Notes: generated by a model from the sequence alone, not told the origin. A stretch of 24,040 nt of DNA from JAFDZW01 sp035632315 (GCA_035632315.1 DASQGZ010000003.1:1-24040), one strand, 5' to 3'; shown: positions 15,905 through 23,787, numbered from the stretch's first letter. Program-made: numbers and translations.

Positions 15905-17158
15905 ATGACACAACAACTGCGGCGTGTGGTTATTACCGGGATGGGTGCTGTGACGCCTATTGGTAACGACCTTGCTTCATATTGGGACGGTCTTGTGAAC
16001 GGCCGCTCTGGCGGAGCGACGATCACTCGCTTCGATCCGACCGGTTATGACACGACGTTCGCCTGCGAGGTGAAGAATTTCGATGCCATACAATACATCG
16101 ACCGGAAGCTCATGCAGCGAATGGATCTCTTTACCCAGTTTGGTATGGCAGCAAGCGTGCAGGCGATCGCCGACTCTGGTATGAATCTTGAAGCGATCGA
16201 TAGAGATCGTTTTGGTGTCATCTATGGCTCAGGTATTGGCGGAATGTGGGCATATCAAAAGCAGCAACAGACAGTATTCGATACAGGCGGCCCGCATCGG
16301 ATTTCGCCGTTCTTTATCCCGATGATCATCTCCGATATTTGTGCGGGATATATTTCTATGCGGTTCGGACTTAAAGGCCCGAACTATGCTACGACCAGTG
16401 CATGTGCAACCAGTAACCATTCTGTTATCGATGCGACGATGTATATCCAGCGAGGACTTGCTGACATGATGCTCGCCGGTGGGACGGAAGCAGGTATTTG
16501 CCCGATGGGAGTCGGCGGGTTCAACGCAATGAAAGCACTTTCGACCCGTAACGATGATCCGGCAACTGCGAGCCGTCCGTTCGACTTGACACGCGACGGA
16601 TTTGTCTGTGGCGAAGGGGCAGGTTCGCTTATTCTCGAAGACCTCGAACATGCTAAAAATCGAGGCGCAAAAATTTATGCAGAGCTTGTCGGCTTTGGTG
16701 CGACCGCTGATGCATATCATATCACAGCCCCTGCTCCCGGAGGCGAAGGCGCCGTTCGTGCAATGAAGATGGCGTTGCAGACGGCAGAGATGTCGCCGAA
16801 TGACATTGATTATATTAATGTGCATGGCACATCAACGACCATCGGAGATATTGCAGAAACGGAAGCTATCAAGACGACATTTGGCGATCATGCTAAGAAA
16901 GTAGCAGTGAACTCCACAAAGTCGATGACCGGACATTTGCTTGGCGCGGCCGGCGCGATCGAAGCAATTGCAAGCATTCTTGCAATTCATCATCAAACGG
17001 CTCCGCCGACCATTAATTTGCGTAACCCTGACCCTGCCTGTGATCTTGATTATATCCCGAATACAGCACGTCAAATGAAAATAGATGCCGCACTCAGCAA
17101 CGGGTTTGGGTTTGGCGGACATAACGCAACACTCGCCTTCAAGAAATTTGAGGAGTGA
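15905..17158 (+). CDS. fabF: Beta-ketoacyl-ACP synthase II
   Basis: Elongation condensing enzyme of type II fatty-acid synthesis. The 417-aa protein has the nucleophile Cys167 in TTSACATSNH and the two active-site histidines His307 (VHGTSTTIGD) and His344 (KSMTGHLLGAAGA). It starts 54 nt after acpP. Its stop codon TGA shares a base with an ATG (TGATG) that opens an 11-codon frame running to the rnc start. FabF versus FabB is decided by the Cys-His-His set together with the position next to acpP. Confidence 0.97.
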   Translation: MTQQLRRVVITGMGAVTPIGNDLASYWDGLVNGRSGGATITRFDPTGYDTTFACEVKNFDAIQYIDRKLMQRMDLFTQFGMAASVQAIADSGMNLEAIDRDRFGVIYGSGIGGMWAYQKQQQTVFDTGGPHRISPFFIPMIISDICAGYISMRFGLKGPNYATTSACATSNHSVIDATMYIQRGLADMMLAGGTEAGICPMGVGGFNAMKALSTRNDDPATASRPFDLTRDGFVCGEGAGSLILEDLEHAKNRGAKIYAELVGFGATADAYHITAPAPGGEGAVRAMKMALQTAEMSPNDIDYINVHGTSTTIGDIAETEAIKTTFGDHAKKVAVNSTKSMTGHLLGAAGAIEAIASILAIHHQTAPPTINLRNPDPACDLDYIPNTARQMKIDAALSNGFGFGGHNATLAFKKFEE

Positions 17159-17193
17159 TGCTGATTAACCCGAGAGATATAAGTTATTTGTGA
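17158..17193 (+). CDS. Possible 11-codon coupling ORF between fabF and rnc
   Basis: A short frame, MLINPRDISYL, starts at the ATG overlapping the fabF stop (TGATG) and ends at a TGA overlapping the rnc GTG by 4 nt (GTGA). It spans the 31-nt gap exactly. If translated, it would carry ribosomes from fabF to the weak GTG start of rnc. It could equally be chance; the peptide itself shows no recognisable features. Confidence 0.25.
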   Translation: MLINPRDISYL

Positions 17194-18134
17194 ATACTTC
17201 AACGGACGACGGCTCTCCAAATAATTTCTTGGGACGTCTCAGGTCCCGCATTGATCGCTACCGCAAACTCGGAGCCGAACGCCGAGAACGCAGGTCATCC
17301 TTTATCTCCGGTTTTCTTTCACGACGTGCTGAAGAGCAATATACACCTCCGCCGCCTGAAGTTGCAGGGGTAGCTCGGGGAGGTCTTACTGCTGCTGATT
17401 TCCAAGAACTCGAACGACGGATCGGGCATGTCATAAAATACCGGTTATATTTTATGCAGGCGCTAACTCATCGGTCGTATCTGCAGTTCGTTCAACAGCC
17501 AGATATGCTTTCAAACGAACGGCTTGAATTTCTTGGTGACGCTGTGCTTGATCTTGTGATCGGTGAATATCTATACCGTGAATTTCAAAGCTTGCCGGAA
17601 GGCGAGTTGACGAAACTTCGCTCACGGCTCGTTTCCGGTTCTGCGCTTGCTAAACACGCCAGCGACATTGGCCTCGATAAATTTTTGCTTCTCTCAACGT
17701 CAGCACGTCATTCGCTCGAACGCGGATCGCAAACACTTCTGGCAGATGCCTACGAAGCAGTCATCGCTGCAATATATCTTGACGGAGGAATGGATGCCGC
17801 ACGAGATTTCATTTATCGCCATATCATAACTCATACACGCCGCGACGAACTGATGCTCTCGGACACGAATTATAAGTCGATGCTGCTTGAGTATGCGCAG
17901 TCACAAAAGCTCGGTGTGCCGCGGTATATCACAGTTGGTGAGGAGGGCCCGAATCATGCCCGCGTGTTCTCGGTCGAAGTACTTGTCAGCGGTATTGTCC
18001 GCGGGGCGGGGCAGGGACATTCGAAAAAAGAAGCGGAGCAACAGGCTGCACTCAAAGCGCTTGGAGAGTTAGGGGTCATGCAAAATGCCACCACCACTGA
18101 TATTGCCGATATTAGCGGAGAGACAGTGCATTGA
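17190..18134 (+). CDS. rnc: Ribonuclease III
   Basis: Double-strand-specific endoribonuclease for rRNA and mRNA processing. The 314-aa protein has the signature NERLEFLGD (109-117), with catalytic acidic residues Glu110, Glu113, Asp117, Asp186 and Glu189, and a C-terminal dsRNA-binding domain (~225-295) ending in the GHSKKEAEQQAALKAL helix. Compared with E. coli RNase III it has about 72 extra N-terminal residues, rich in Arg with a PPPP stretch. The GTG at 17190 is the only upstream start in this frame, since an in-frame stop lies at 17166. The next gene overlaps its stop by 4 nt. Confidence 0.95.
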   Translation: MNTSTDDGSPNNFLGRLRSRIDRYRKLGAERRERRSSFISGFLSRRAEEQYTPPPPEVAGVARGGLTAADFQELERRIGHVIKYRLYFMQALTHRSYLQFVQQPDMLSNERLEFLGDAVLDLVIGEYLYREFQSLPEGELTKLRSRLVSGSALAKHASDIGLDKFLLLSTSARHSLERGSQTLLADAYEAVIAAIYLDGGMDAARDFIYRHIITHTRRDELMLSDTNYKSMLLEYAQSQKLGVPRYITVGEEGPNHARVFSVEVLVSGIVRGAGQGHSKKEAEQQAALKALGELGVMQNATTTDIADISGETVH

Positions 18135-19171
18135 ACCGGAACGCTCTGAAATATACTATTGCAGCCGCCCTAACGTTCGGAGCCTTATATCTTGCATTTC
18201 GCGGTCAAGATGTCAACACACTGTTCTCGATCGTTAAACAAGCAAATATTTTTGCACTTTTCGGAATTGTCCTCTTCCAGCTTATCGCTCATTTTATTCG
18301 CGCGTGGAGATGGCAATATTTATTAAGTCCGGTCAAAACCGAAGTAGGTCTCTTTAACTCGTTCAAAGCAGTCGTTGCCGGATATGCAATGAATAATATT
18401 ATTCCGCGAGCGGGAGAATTGATTCGTCCTGCAATGATAGCACGATCTGAAAAAATCCCATTTGCTGCAGCACTTGCAACGATCGTACTCGAACGGATAT
18501 TGGATGTCGTTGCTCTTGGAAGCATTCTCACAGCCTCGCTTTTTATTTTCCGCAAGCAATTTGAGGCAGCATTTCCTGAGATTGCAAGCAGTACGCTTCC
18601 CGTACTGATCGTGATCGCGGTTGTACTAATCCTGTTCGTAATCGTTCTCGTCAATAAAACAGTAGAAGCATTATTATTGAAACTGATCGCAACGGTATTT
18701 CCGCAGAAGGTAGCAGTTTTTCTTGGCACGGCGTTCGATACGTTCACGACGGGACTGCGCGGGCTTTCCCAAAAAACAATTCTACCCATCATTATTGGTA
18801 CGATCGGGGTATGGCTTTTTTATTCATTTTCAACGTATGCCGGCATTTTTGTTTTTATGGGTTCCGGAATAGAGAACATCGGATATGATGGCGCACTTGC
18901 GCTACTGGCTTTGACAGGAATTTCCATTACCATCCCGACTCCTGGGGGAACGGGGACATACCACTACTTCATCAGCCGTGCGCTTGCAGGTTTTTTTAGT
19001 ATTGCCTTACCTTCCGCTATTGCATTTGCAACGATCACACATGCGGTAAACTACATTGCGATCACACTCCTTGGTTTGTTTTATATGCTGAGAGCCGGAG
19101 TATCGCTCGGTAAAGCAAAGGAAGCCAATCAAGAAAAAAAGGGCACACCGAAGCATGCCCTTAGAACTTAA
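18131..19171 (+). CDS. Lysylphosphatidylglycerol synthase TM-region/UPF0104 membrane protein
   Basis: A 346-aa polytopic membrane protein of the PF03706/TIGR00374 type, the flippase-like membrane part seen in MprF and also found alone. Family landmarks are RAWRWQYLL, the NNIIPRAGELIRP loop and TPGGTGTYHYF near the last third. No catalytic aminoacyl-transferase domain is present, so it cannot be a complete LPG synthase. The start is TTG at 18131, in a TTGA overlap with the rnc stop. The last residues (QEKKGTPKHALRT) are encoded by the DNA that forms the terminator of the convergent OmpA-like gene. The substrate is unknown; lipid or glycan transfer is possible. Confidence 0.85.
   Translation: MNRNALKYTIAAALTFGALYLAFRGQDVNTLFSIVKQANIFALFGIVLFQLIAHFIRAWRWQYLLSPVKTEVGLFNSFKAVVAGYAMNNIIPRAGELIRPAMIARSEKIPFAAALATIVLERILDVVALGSILTASLFIFRKQFEAAFPEIASSTLPVLIVIAVVLILFVIVLVNKTVEALLLKLIATVFPQKVAVFLGTAFDTFTTGLRGLSQKTILPIIIGTIGVWLFYSFSTYAGIFVFMGSGIENIGYDGALALLALTGISITIPTPGGTGTYHYFISRALAGFFSIALPSAIAFATITHAVNYIAITLLGLFYMLRAGVSLGKAKEANQEKKGTPKHALRT
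19131..19162 (-). terminator. Intrinsic terminator of the OmpA/TSP3 gene
   Basis: On the minus strand AAGGGCA-TGC-TTCG-GTG-TGCCCTT forms a 10-pair stem (two G-U pairs) capped by a C(UUCG)G tetraloop, followed by a run of seven T counting the two in the stem, then CTT. This is a textbook intrinsic terminator 22 nt past the stop of the minus-strand gene. It lies within the last codons of the convergent plus-strand gene. On the plus strand no T-run follows, so it should act in one direction only. Confidence 0.85.
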
Positions 19172-19184
19172 GTAATTAACCGGC

Positions 19185-21485
19185 TTACTTACACGTCTGC
19201 ACAACTCTTACCGCGATGCGGCGATTTTGTGCTCGTGCTTTTTCGACCATTGTGGCTGTTACTTTTTTGCCTTTTTTCGGTTCCGGTATGACCGGACGCG
19301 ATGAGCCGAAGCCTTCTGTGTGGTCGATATGGCTCGGATCGACACCTTGATCAATGAGCCATTTCTTCACACTCGCAGCGCGCATTTCGGATAACTCCTG
19401 ATTACGTTTTGCGTCGCCTTCGCTCGACGCATGGCCTTCGATCACGACCTTGATATCAGGGCACTGCTCGGTAAGCGCTTTGATCTTGTACAGATTCTCC
19501 AGCGTACCTGGCTCGCGAAGATCGAAGTTATCAGTATTGACTATAAAGATCACGCCGGGGAAATTCGAGACGGTATTAACCGGCGGTTTCGGCGGGCAGC
19601 CGTCCGGCGCGACACCCGGAATAAGCGGGCATTTATCAACGCCGTCTTTGAAGCCGTCGCCGTCAGTATCCGGGTTGAGCGGATTTGTTTTCGTCTTGTT
19701 GATCTCGTCAAAGTCGCTTAACCCATCGTCATCGGTATCAGTCTTTAACGGATTTGTGTGATATATCTTTACTTCATCACCGTCGCTGAGTCCGTCACCA
19801 TCGGTATCGGCCTTGAGCGGATCGGTGTGGTATGTCTTCACTTCATCACCGTCGCTTAGTCCGTCACCGTCGGTATCGGCTTTAAGCGGGTCAGTATGAT
19901 AAATATTTACTTCGTCACCGTCATTGAGTCCGTCACCGTCAGTATCAACCTTCATCGGATCTGTATGATACTTCATCACTTCGTCGTAATCGGATAACCC
20001 GTCACCATCGCTATCAGCTTTTAACGGATTCGTATGATACTGATTCACTTCCTCACCGTCTGAAAGCCCATCACCATCGGTATCGGCTTTGAGAGGATCG
20101 GTATTATATTTTCTTACTTCGTCCCCATCGGACAAGCCGTCGCCGTCAGTATCAGCCTTGAGCGGGTCAGTATGGTACTGATTGACCTCTTCGCCGTCTG
20201 AGAGTCCGTCGCCATCTGTATCGGCTTTTGTAGGATTAGTATGATATGTATTTACTTCATCACCGTCGTTGAGGCCGTCACCATCGGTATCGACTTTTGT
20301 CGGATCTGTGCCATATTTATGGACTTCGTCGCCGTCGCTTAGGCCGTCACCATCGGTATCGGTCTTGAGCGGGTCGGTATGATAGACTTTTACTTCGTCA
20401 CCGTCGGAAAGTCCGTCACCGTCCGTATCGGCTTTTAGCGGGTCGGTGTGATAGACGTTGATCTCTTGTCCGTCAGTGAGTCCGTCTCCGTCAGTATCCG
20501 GATTATTCGGATCGGTGTGATACTTAAAGATTTCATCGTAATCCGAAATGCCGTCACCATCAGTATCGGCTTTGAGCGGATTGGTGTGATATTTTTTTAC
20601 TTCGTCGCCATCGGACAGTCCGTCACCGTCGGTGTCAGGATTATTCGGGTCGGTGTGATAAATTTCGCGCTCTGCTTTATCGGTCAAACCGTCTTTATCG
20701 ACGTCTTGATCGCCATAAATATAATAGCTCAGTCCGATACCGAATGTAACAAACGCGTCTGATGTAGTTGAGGGGGTTTTGGAAGGCTGCGCTGTATATT
20801 TTCCATTCGAGCGCAGTGCCGAGTCGAATTGAGCATACGCTTGCTGAGAAAAATCATCGAGATAGTCAGTATTCGGAATATGAAGCAATCCCTTCCCATT
20901 GAAAACAAGATTATCGTTCATATATAACTCGAAGCCAAGACCGACAACCCACCCAAGTGTATTTCTGGAATACCCGACAGCATTGACGTAGGGGAGGTCC
21001 TGATTCTGCATATTTGCCGGCGAAAAATTAAATATCTCGATACCGCCGAGAACGAAGGGGACAAATGTTTGAAGCGGGAAGAGATTCGCGCTTCCCATTA
21101 TCTGAAACCCTCCGTGACGAATCTTTATTTTATCGTTACGGGCGATGGCCGGGTTTGCCGGGACGCCTTTCCCGGGATCTAAATAAGAACCCGTCGTCAA
21201 TTGCCCGAAATACGACGGATATGCACGAACATCATCGTCGGAAACATTCATCCGAAGCTGGCCGCCGTTATACGCCACATGGACCGAGAACCAATCCAGG
21301 ATATTATACCGAAGAAAAATATCTCCGGAAAGCCAGAACTGATCGTCTTTGAAGTCTCCGTAGAGTTTGTTCGTTTCGAAATCGAAACCGAACGACAAAC
21401 GTCCGGCAGTACTTTGCGACCTCGCCGTGTGAGAGGTCGTCGCGATGAGAATTATCGCCGCTGCAAAAATTATTATTTTTTTCAT
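19185..21485 (-). CDS. Outer-membrane protein: beta-barrel, TSP3 repeats, OmpA domain
   Basis: A 766-aa envelope protein. A Sec signal peptide (MKKIIIFAAAIILIATTSHT, cleavage after about residue 24) is followed by a ~230-residue beta-barrel-like region. Then come 15 full repeats of exactly 23 residues (261-605; typical unit DTDGDGLSDGDEV) plus a partial one, of the bacterial calcium-binding thrombospondin type 3 kind. The end (~645-766) is an OmpA domain with GHASSEGDAKRNQELSEMRA, which binds peptidoglycan. The frame extends upstream to 21545, but the ATG at 21485 begins the signal peptide and is chosen. The likely role is to tether the outer membrane to the cell wall through a long, rigid acidic spacer. 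It has its own promoter and terminator and is monocistronic. Confidence 0.92.
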   Translation of the reverse strand: MKKIIIFAAAIILIATTSHTARSQSTAGRLSFGFDFETNKLYGDFKDDQFWLSGDIFLRYNILDWFSVHVAYNGGQLRMNVSDDDVRAYPSYFGQLTTGSYLDPGKGVPANPAIARNDKIKIRHGGFQIMGSANLFPLQTFVPFVLGGIEIFNFSPANMQNQDLPYVNAVGYSRNTLGWVVGLGFELYMNDNLVFNGKGLLHIPNTDYLDDFSQQAYAQFDSALRSNGKYTAQPSKTPSTTSDAFVTFGIGLSYYIYGDQDVDKDGLTDKAEREIYHTDPNNPDTDGDGLSDGDEVKKYHTNPLKADTDGDGISDYDEIFKYHTDPNNPDTDGDGLTDGQEINVYHTDPLKADTDGDGLSDGDEVKVYHTDPLKTDTDGDGLSDGDEVHKYGTDPTKVDTDGDGLNDGDEVNTYHTNPTKADTDGDGLSDGEEVNQYHTDPLKADTDGDGLSDGDEVRKYNTDPLKADTDGDGLSDGEEVNQYHTNPLKADSDGDGLSDYDEVMKYHTDPMKVDTDGDGLNDGDEVNIYHTDPLKADTDGDGLSDGDEVKTYHTDPLKADTDGDGLSDGDEVKIYHTNPLKTDTDDDGLSDFDEINKTKTNPLNPDTDGDGFKDGVDKCPLIPGVAPDGCPPKPPVNTVSNFPGVIFIVNTDNFDLREPGTLENLYKIKALTEQCPDIKVVIEGHASSEGDAKRNQELSEMRAASVKKWLIDQGVDPSHIDHTEGFGSSRPVIPEPKKGKKVTATMVEKARAQNRRIAVRVVQTCK
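19671..20705 (-). repeat. 69-bp tandem array (15 units) encoding TSP3-type repeats
   Basis: Fifteen consecutive units of exactly 69 bp, in frame, with a sixteenth partial unit just beyond (ending near 19600). Units share the DTDGDGLSDGDEV...YHTDPLKA pattern but differ at many third codon positions, so the array is not a recent amplification. The first unit (DVDKDGLTDKAE) and the fourteenth after it (DTDDDGLSDFDEINKTKT) are the most divergent, as expected for array ends. Confidence 0.95.
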
Positions 21486-21530
21486 AGCAGTGTCGTTAAT
21501 AATAGTTAAGCTGTGTGGGCAATCCGTTAT

Positions 21531-21557
21531 GTCACAAAAATACAAACACTTTGTGAC
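21531..21557. promoter_or_regulatory. Inverted repeat over the ompA-like promoter
   Basis: GTCACAAA (21531-21538) and TTTGTGAC (21550-21557) form a perfect 8+8 inverted repeat with an 11-nt centre. It covers the TATTTTTG box of the minus-strand gene, so a protein bound there would block or modulate it. The orientation (TCACA...TGTGA) is the reverse of a CRP/FNR site. Confidence 0.35.
21535..21542 (-). promoter_or_regulatory. -7 promoter box of the OmpA/TSP3 gene
   Basis: Minus strand TATTTTTG is an exact match to the Bacteroidota TAnnTTTG -7 element, in the context GTATTTTTGTGAC. Transcription would start near 21528, giving a ~43-nt leader before the ATG at 21485. The -33 element is weak. 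Confidence 0.5.
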
Positions 21558-21668
21558 TCATCTAAATATTTCATCAAAAATTATACCGAAATAATACGCC
21601 AGATCGCATTTATTTCCTTATGCTTACAGATGATCTTTATGATACGCCGAGAAATGTGTCAATAGAGA

Positions 21669-21890
21669 TCACCGTGACACTATAAATTTTCCTAACTATT
21701 TAAAAGTGCCGTGGCTCGATACGACGACTGTATAGATACCGGGCTCTAATGTGCTAACGTTTATAATCGTCTCGTCTGTGACGAGTTGCGAGGAATAAAT
21801 TCTGTCTCTGATTCGCCCGAGAGCATGATAGTTTCTCGCAGCCAGAAACCTTATTTCAGTTATTAAGGGGCTTTGCAGTCGTATTTTTGC
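21669..21890 (-). pseudogene. Relic of a T9SS C-terminal sorting domain
   Basis: One minus-strand frame across the gap upstream of nuoEF reads like the end of a type IX secretion client: an NYHALGRIRD segment, then INVSTLEPGIYTVVVSS, then GTFK, a TAG stop (21696-21698) and, in the same frame, LGKFIVSR followed by TGA at 21669-21671. An 'xVSxLxxGiYxvxv...kfivsr' pattern ending at the C-terminus is the hallmark of Por-type (type A) sorting domains. No start codon is seen in frame between here and the nuoEF gene. The passenger domain is missing and an in-frame stop cuts the tail, so this is best read as a decayed gene fragment. It is also overlaid by the nuoEF promoter. Confidence 0.5.
21882..21889 (+). 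promoter_or_regulatory. -7 promoter box of nuoEF
   Basis: TATTTTTG matches TAnnTTTG exactly, in the context GTATTTTTGCAGA. It lies 11 nt before the ATG at 21901, so the transcript leader would be only about 5 nt. A clear -33 TTTG is not visible at standard spacing. Confidence 0.45.
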
Positions 21891-21900
21891 AGAACTAAAT

Positions 21901-23787
21901 ATGCTTAACGAACAAGAAATCGCGGAATTTGAAGCGCTTAAAAAGCGCTATGAAAAACCTCAGTCAATCTTACTTCCTGTTCTTTGGAAACTACAAGAAA
22001 AGAACGGCTGGATCGACGATGCAGCCATGGAAGAAGCAGCGCGATTCGCTGAATGCACAAAGGCGCATGTCCTCGGGGTAGTAAGTTTTTATACGATGTT
22101 CCACGAGAAGCCAATGGGGCGCTTCCATGTACAGGTCTGTACGAATGTTAGCTGTATGCTCCGCGGCGGGGAAGAGATATTTCAGTCGGTCAAGCAAACT
22201 CTCGGTTGTGGTAATCATGAACGAACTGCTGACGGGATATTCTCGCTCGAAGAGGTCGAATGTATGGGCGCGTGTGGCGGCGCACCAATGATCGCGATAG
22301 GCGATGATTTCTACGAAGGTGTTACGAAAGAGGAAGTTCTACAAAATTTGGCAAACATTAAGTCCGGCAACCAACCTGTTAAATCAAAAGAGTTAAAGCA
22401 ACTTCCTGACATTGACTCTGAAGTAACCTCACCTAAGATTGTTTTACCGAATATTCCCAATTATAACAATATTGATATTTATGTTGCCAATGGCGGATAT
22501 AACGAGGCAATTCGCAAGGCATTCTCAATGACGCCCGAGGCAGTGACGAACGAAGTAAAGCAGTCTGGTCTTCGCGGCAGAGGCGGCGCAGCGTTCCCAA
22601 CAGGGCTAAAGTGGACTTTTATGCCGAAAGGCACGGACAAAAAGAAATTTTTGCTCATTAATGGGGACGAGTCCGAGCCTGGTTCATTCAAGGACCGTCA
22701 GATATTCGAGTTCAACCCTCATCAAATGATCGAGGGTATTCTTATTGCGGCCTATGCAATGCAGGTAAATCACGCATACGTCTATATTCGAGGCGAGTAC
22801 GCGCATTGGGTAAAGCTAGTGCAGAAAGCTGTTGACGATGCGTATGCGCGCGGCTTTATCGGCGAGAAGATGAAGGAAACATTTAAGCCAACCGGTGAGG
22901 GTGTACCATATTCGGTAGATATAACTGTTCACAAGGGCGCCGGGGCCTATATTGTCGGAGAGGAGTCCGCACTGATGAATTCTCTTGAAGGCCAACGGGG
23001 TTATCCGCGAGTGAAGCCCCCATTTCCGGCAAACTTTGGACTATGGGGATATCCGACGACGATCAACAATGTCGAAACGATAGCGAATGTCCCGGCGATC
23101 ATCAAAATCGGATGGGAGGCATACAGTAAGATAGGCGAGCCGAAGCATCCCGGCACATTACTTCTTGGCGTCAGTGGACACGTAAATCGTCCTGGCATAT
23201 ACGAAGTCCCGAGTGGAACACTGCTTACGGATATGATCTATAAATATGCGCAAGGTGTGCCGAATAATAAAAAAATTAAGATGGTCATTCCGGGCGGTTC
23301 TTCAATGCCGCCATTGCGGGGTGACAGTTTGGACGGCGTCAAGATGGACGCTGAAAGTTTGAAGGTTGCCGGCTCGTCGATCGGAACCGGCGGCATTATG
23401 GTGATGGATGAGGATACCGACATTCCAAAAGTGCTCGAACGCATTTCTAAATTTTATCACCACGAATCCTGCGGGCAGTGTACGCCGTGCCGCGAGGGGA
23501 CAGGCTGGCTTGAAAAAATTCTCAAAAGAGTCAACGCCGGCGAAGCATCGAAAGCAGATATTGCGCTTCTGGAAGATGTTGCAAAAAATATCGAAGGCAG
23601 AACAATCTGTGCGCTCGGCGAAGCAGCCGCTTGGCCTGTCAAGTTTACAGTTCAGCGCTTCCCGGAAGAATTTGCAAAGAAAGTGAAAGATACACGTGAA
23701 CACCTTACCCCGAACAAAGTCCACTCTCTTCGCGTCGGAGGATTAGAACCAGTTGAGATCCATATCCCACTTGTTGAAAGAAAATAG
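21901..23787 (+). CDS. nuoEF: Fused NADH-quinone oxidoreductase subunits E and F
   Basis: A 628-aa fusion. Residues 1-~160 are NuoE (24-kDa type), with a [2Fe-2S] site Cys80-x4-Cys85 and Cys121-x3-Cys125. After a ~30-residue linker comes NuoF (51-kDa type), with FMN/NADH-binding GLRGRGGAAFPTGLKW (223-238), NGDESEPGSFKDR and GAGAYIVGEESAL, and the [4Fe-4S] ligands Cys524, Cys527, Cys530 and Cys570. Together these form the NADH-oxidising tip of complex I. No C-terminal ferredoxin domain is present, which argues against a HydB-type bifurcating hydrogenase subunit. The gene stands apart from other nuo genes in this window and is followed by sdhA, which has its own -7 box. Confidence 0.93.
   Translation: MLNEQEIAEFEALKKRYEKPQSILLPVLWKLQEKNGWIDDAAMEEAARFAECTKAHVLGVVSFYTMFHEKPMGRFHVQVCTNVSCMLRGGEEIFQSVKQTLGCGNHERTADGIFSLEEVECMGACGGAPMIAIGDDFYEGVTKEEVLQNLANIKSGNQPVKSKELKQLPDIDSEVTSPKIVLPNIPNYNNIDIYVANGGYNEAIRKAFSMTPEAVTNEVKQSGLRGRGGAAFPTGLKWTFMPKGTDKKKFLLINGDESEPGSFKDRQIFEFNPHQMIEGILIAAYAMQVNHAYVYIRGEYAHWVKLVQKAVDDAYARGFIGEKMKETFKPTGEGVPYSVDITVHKGAGAYIVGEESALMNSLEGQRGYPRVKPPFPANFGLWGYPTTINNVETIANVPAIIKIGWEAYSKIGEPKHPGTLLLGVSGHVNRPGIYEVPSGTLLTDMIYKYAQGVPNNKKIKMVIPGGSSMPPLRGDSLDGVKMDAESLKVAGSSIGTGGIMVMDEDTDIPKVLERISKFYHHESCGQCTPCREGTGWLEKILKRVNAGEASKADIALLEDVAKNIEGRTICALGEAAAWPVKFTVQRFPEEFAKKVKDTREHLTPNKVHSLRVGGLEPVEIHIPLVERK

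Larger units (their letters stand above)
21486..21900. other. 415-nt intergenic region between the OmpA-like gene and nuoEF
   Basis: The only gene-free stretch over 300 nt. It holds divergent promoters at each end, the inverted repeat at 21531-21557 and the T9SS sorting-domain relic (21669-21890). Between about 21560 and 21668 the DNA is A/T-rich and I see no further feature. Confidence 0.7.

Noticed and set aside
16229..16825. 198-aa minus-strand open frame
   Set aside because: Lies wholly antisense to fabF, whose catalytic motifs are intact; the translation has no recognisable domain and looks like a shadow frame.
19671..20705. Regular short repeats as a CRISPR array
   Set aside because: The 69-bp units have no constant repeat with variable spacers; they are in-frame coding repeats.
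20448..20762. 104-aa plus-strand frame with regular repeats
   Set aside because: It is the complement of the TSP3-coding array; its periodicity is inherited from the real minus-strand gene.
21486..21545. Longer N-terminus of the OmpA-like protein
   Set aside because: The extra 20 residues would bury the signal peptide, and the region contains the likely promoter and leader.
21531..21557. CRP/FNR-type site
   Set aside because: The half-sites are in the opposite orientation (TCACA...TGTGA) and the spacing is wrong.
21771..21785. CTCGT-ctgtg-ACGAG small hairpin in the gap before nuoEF
   Set aside because: Five base pairs only, and it lies within the sorting-domain relic, whose coding pattern explains the sequence.
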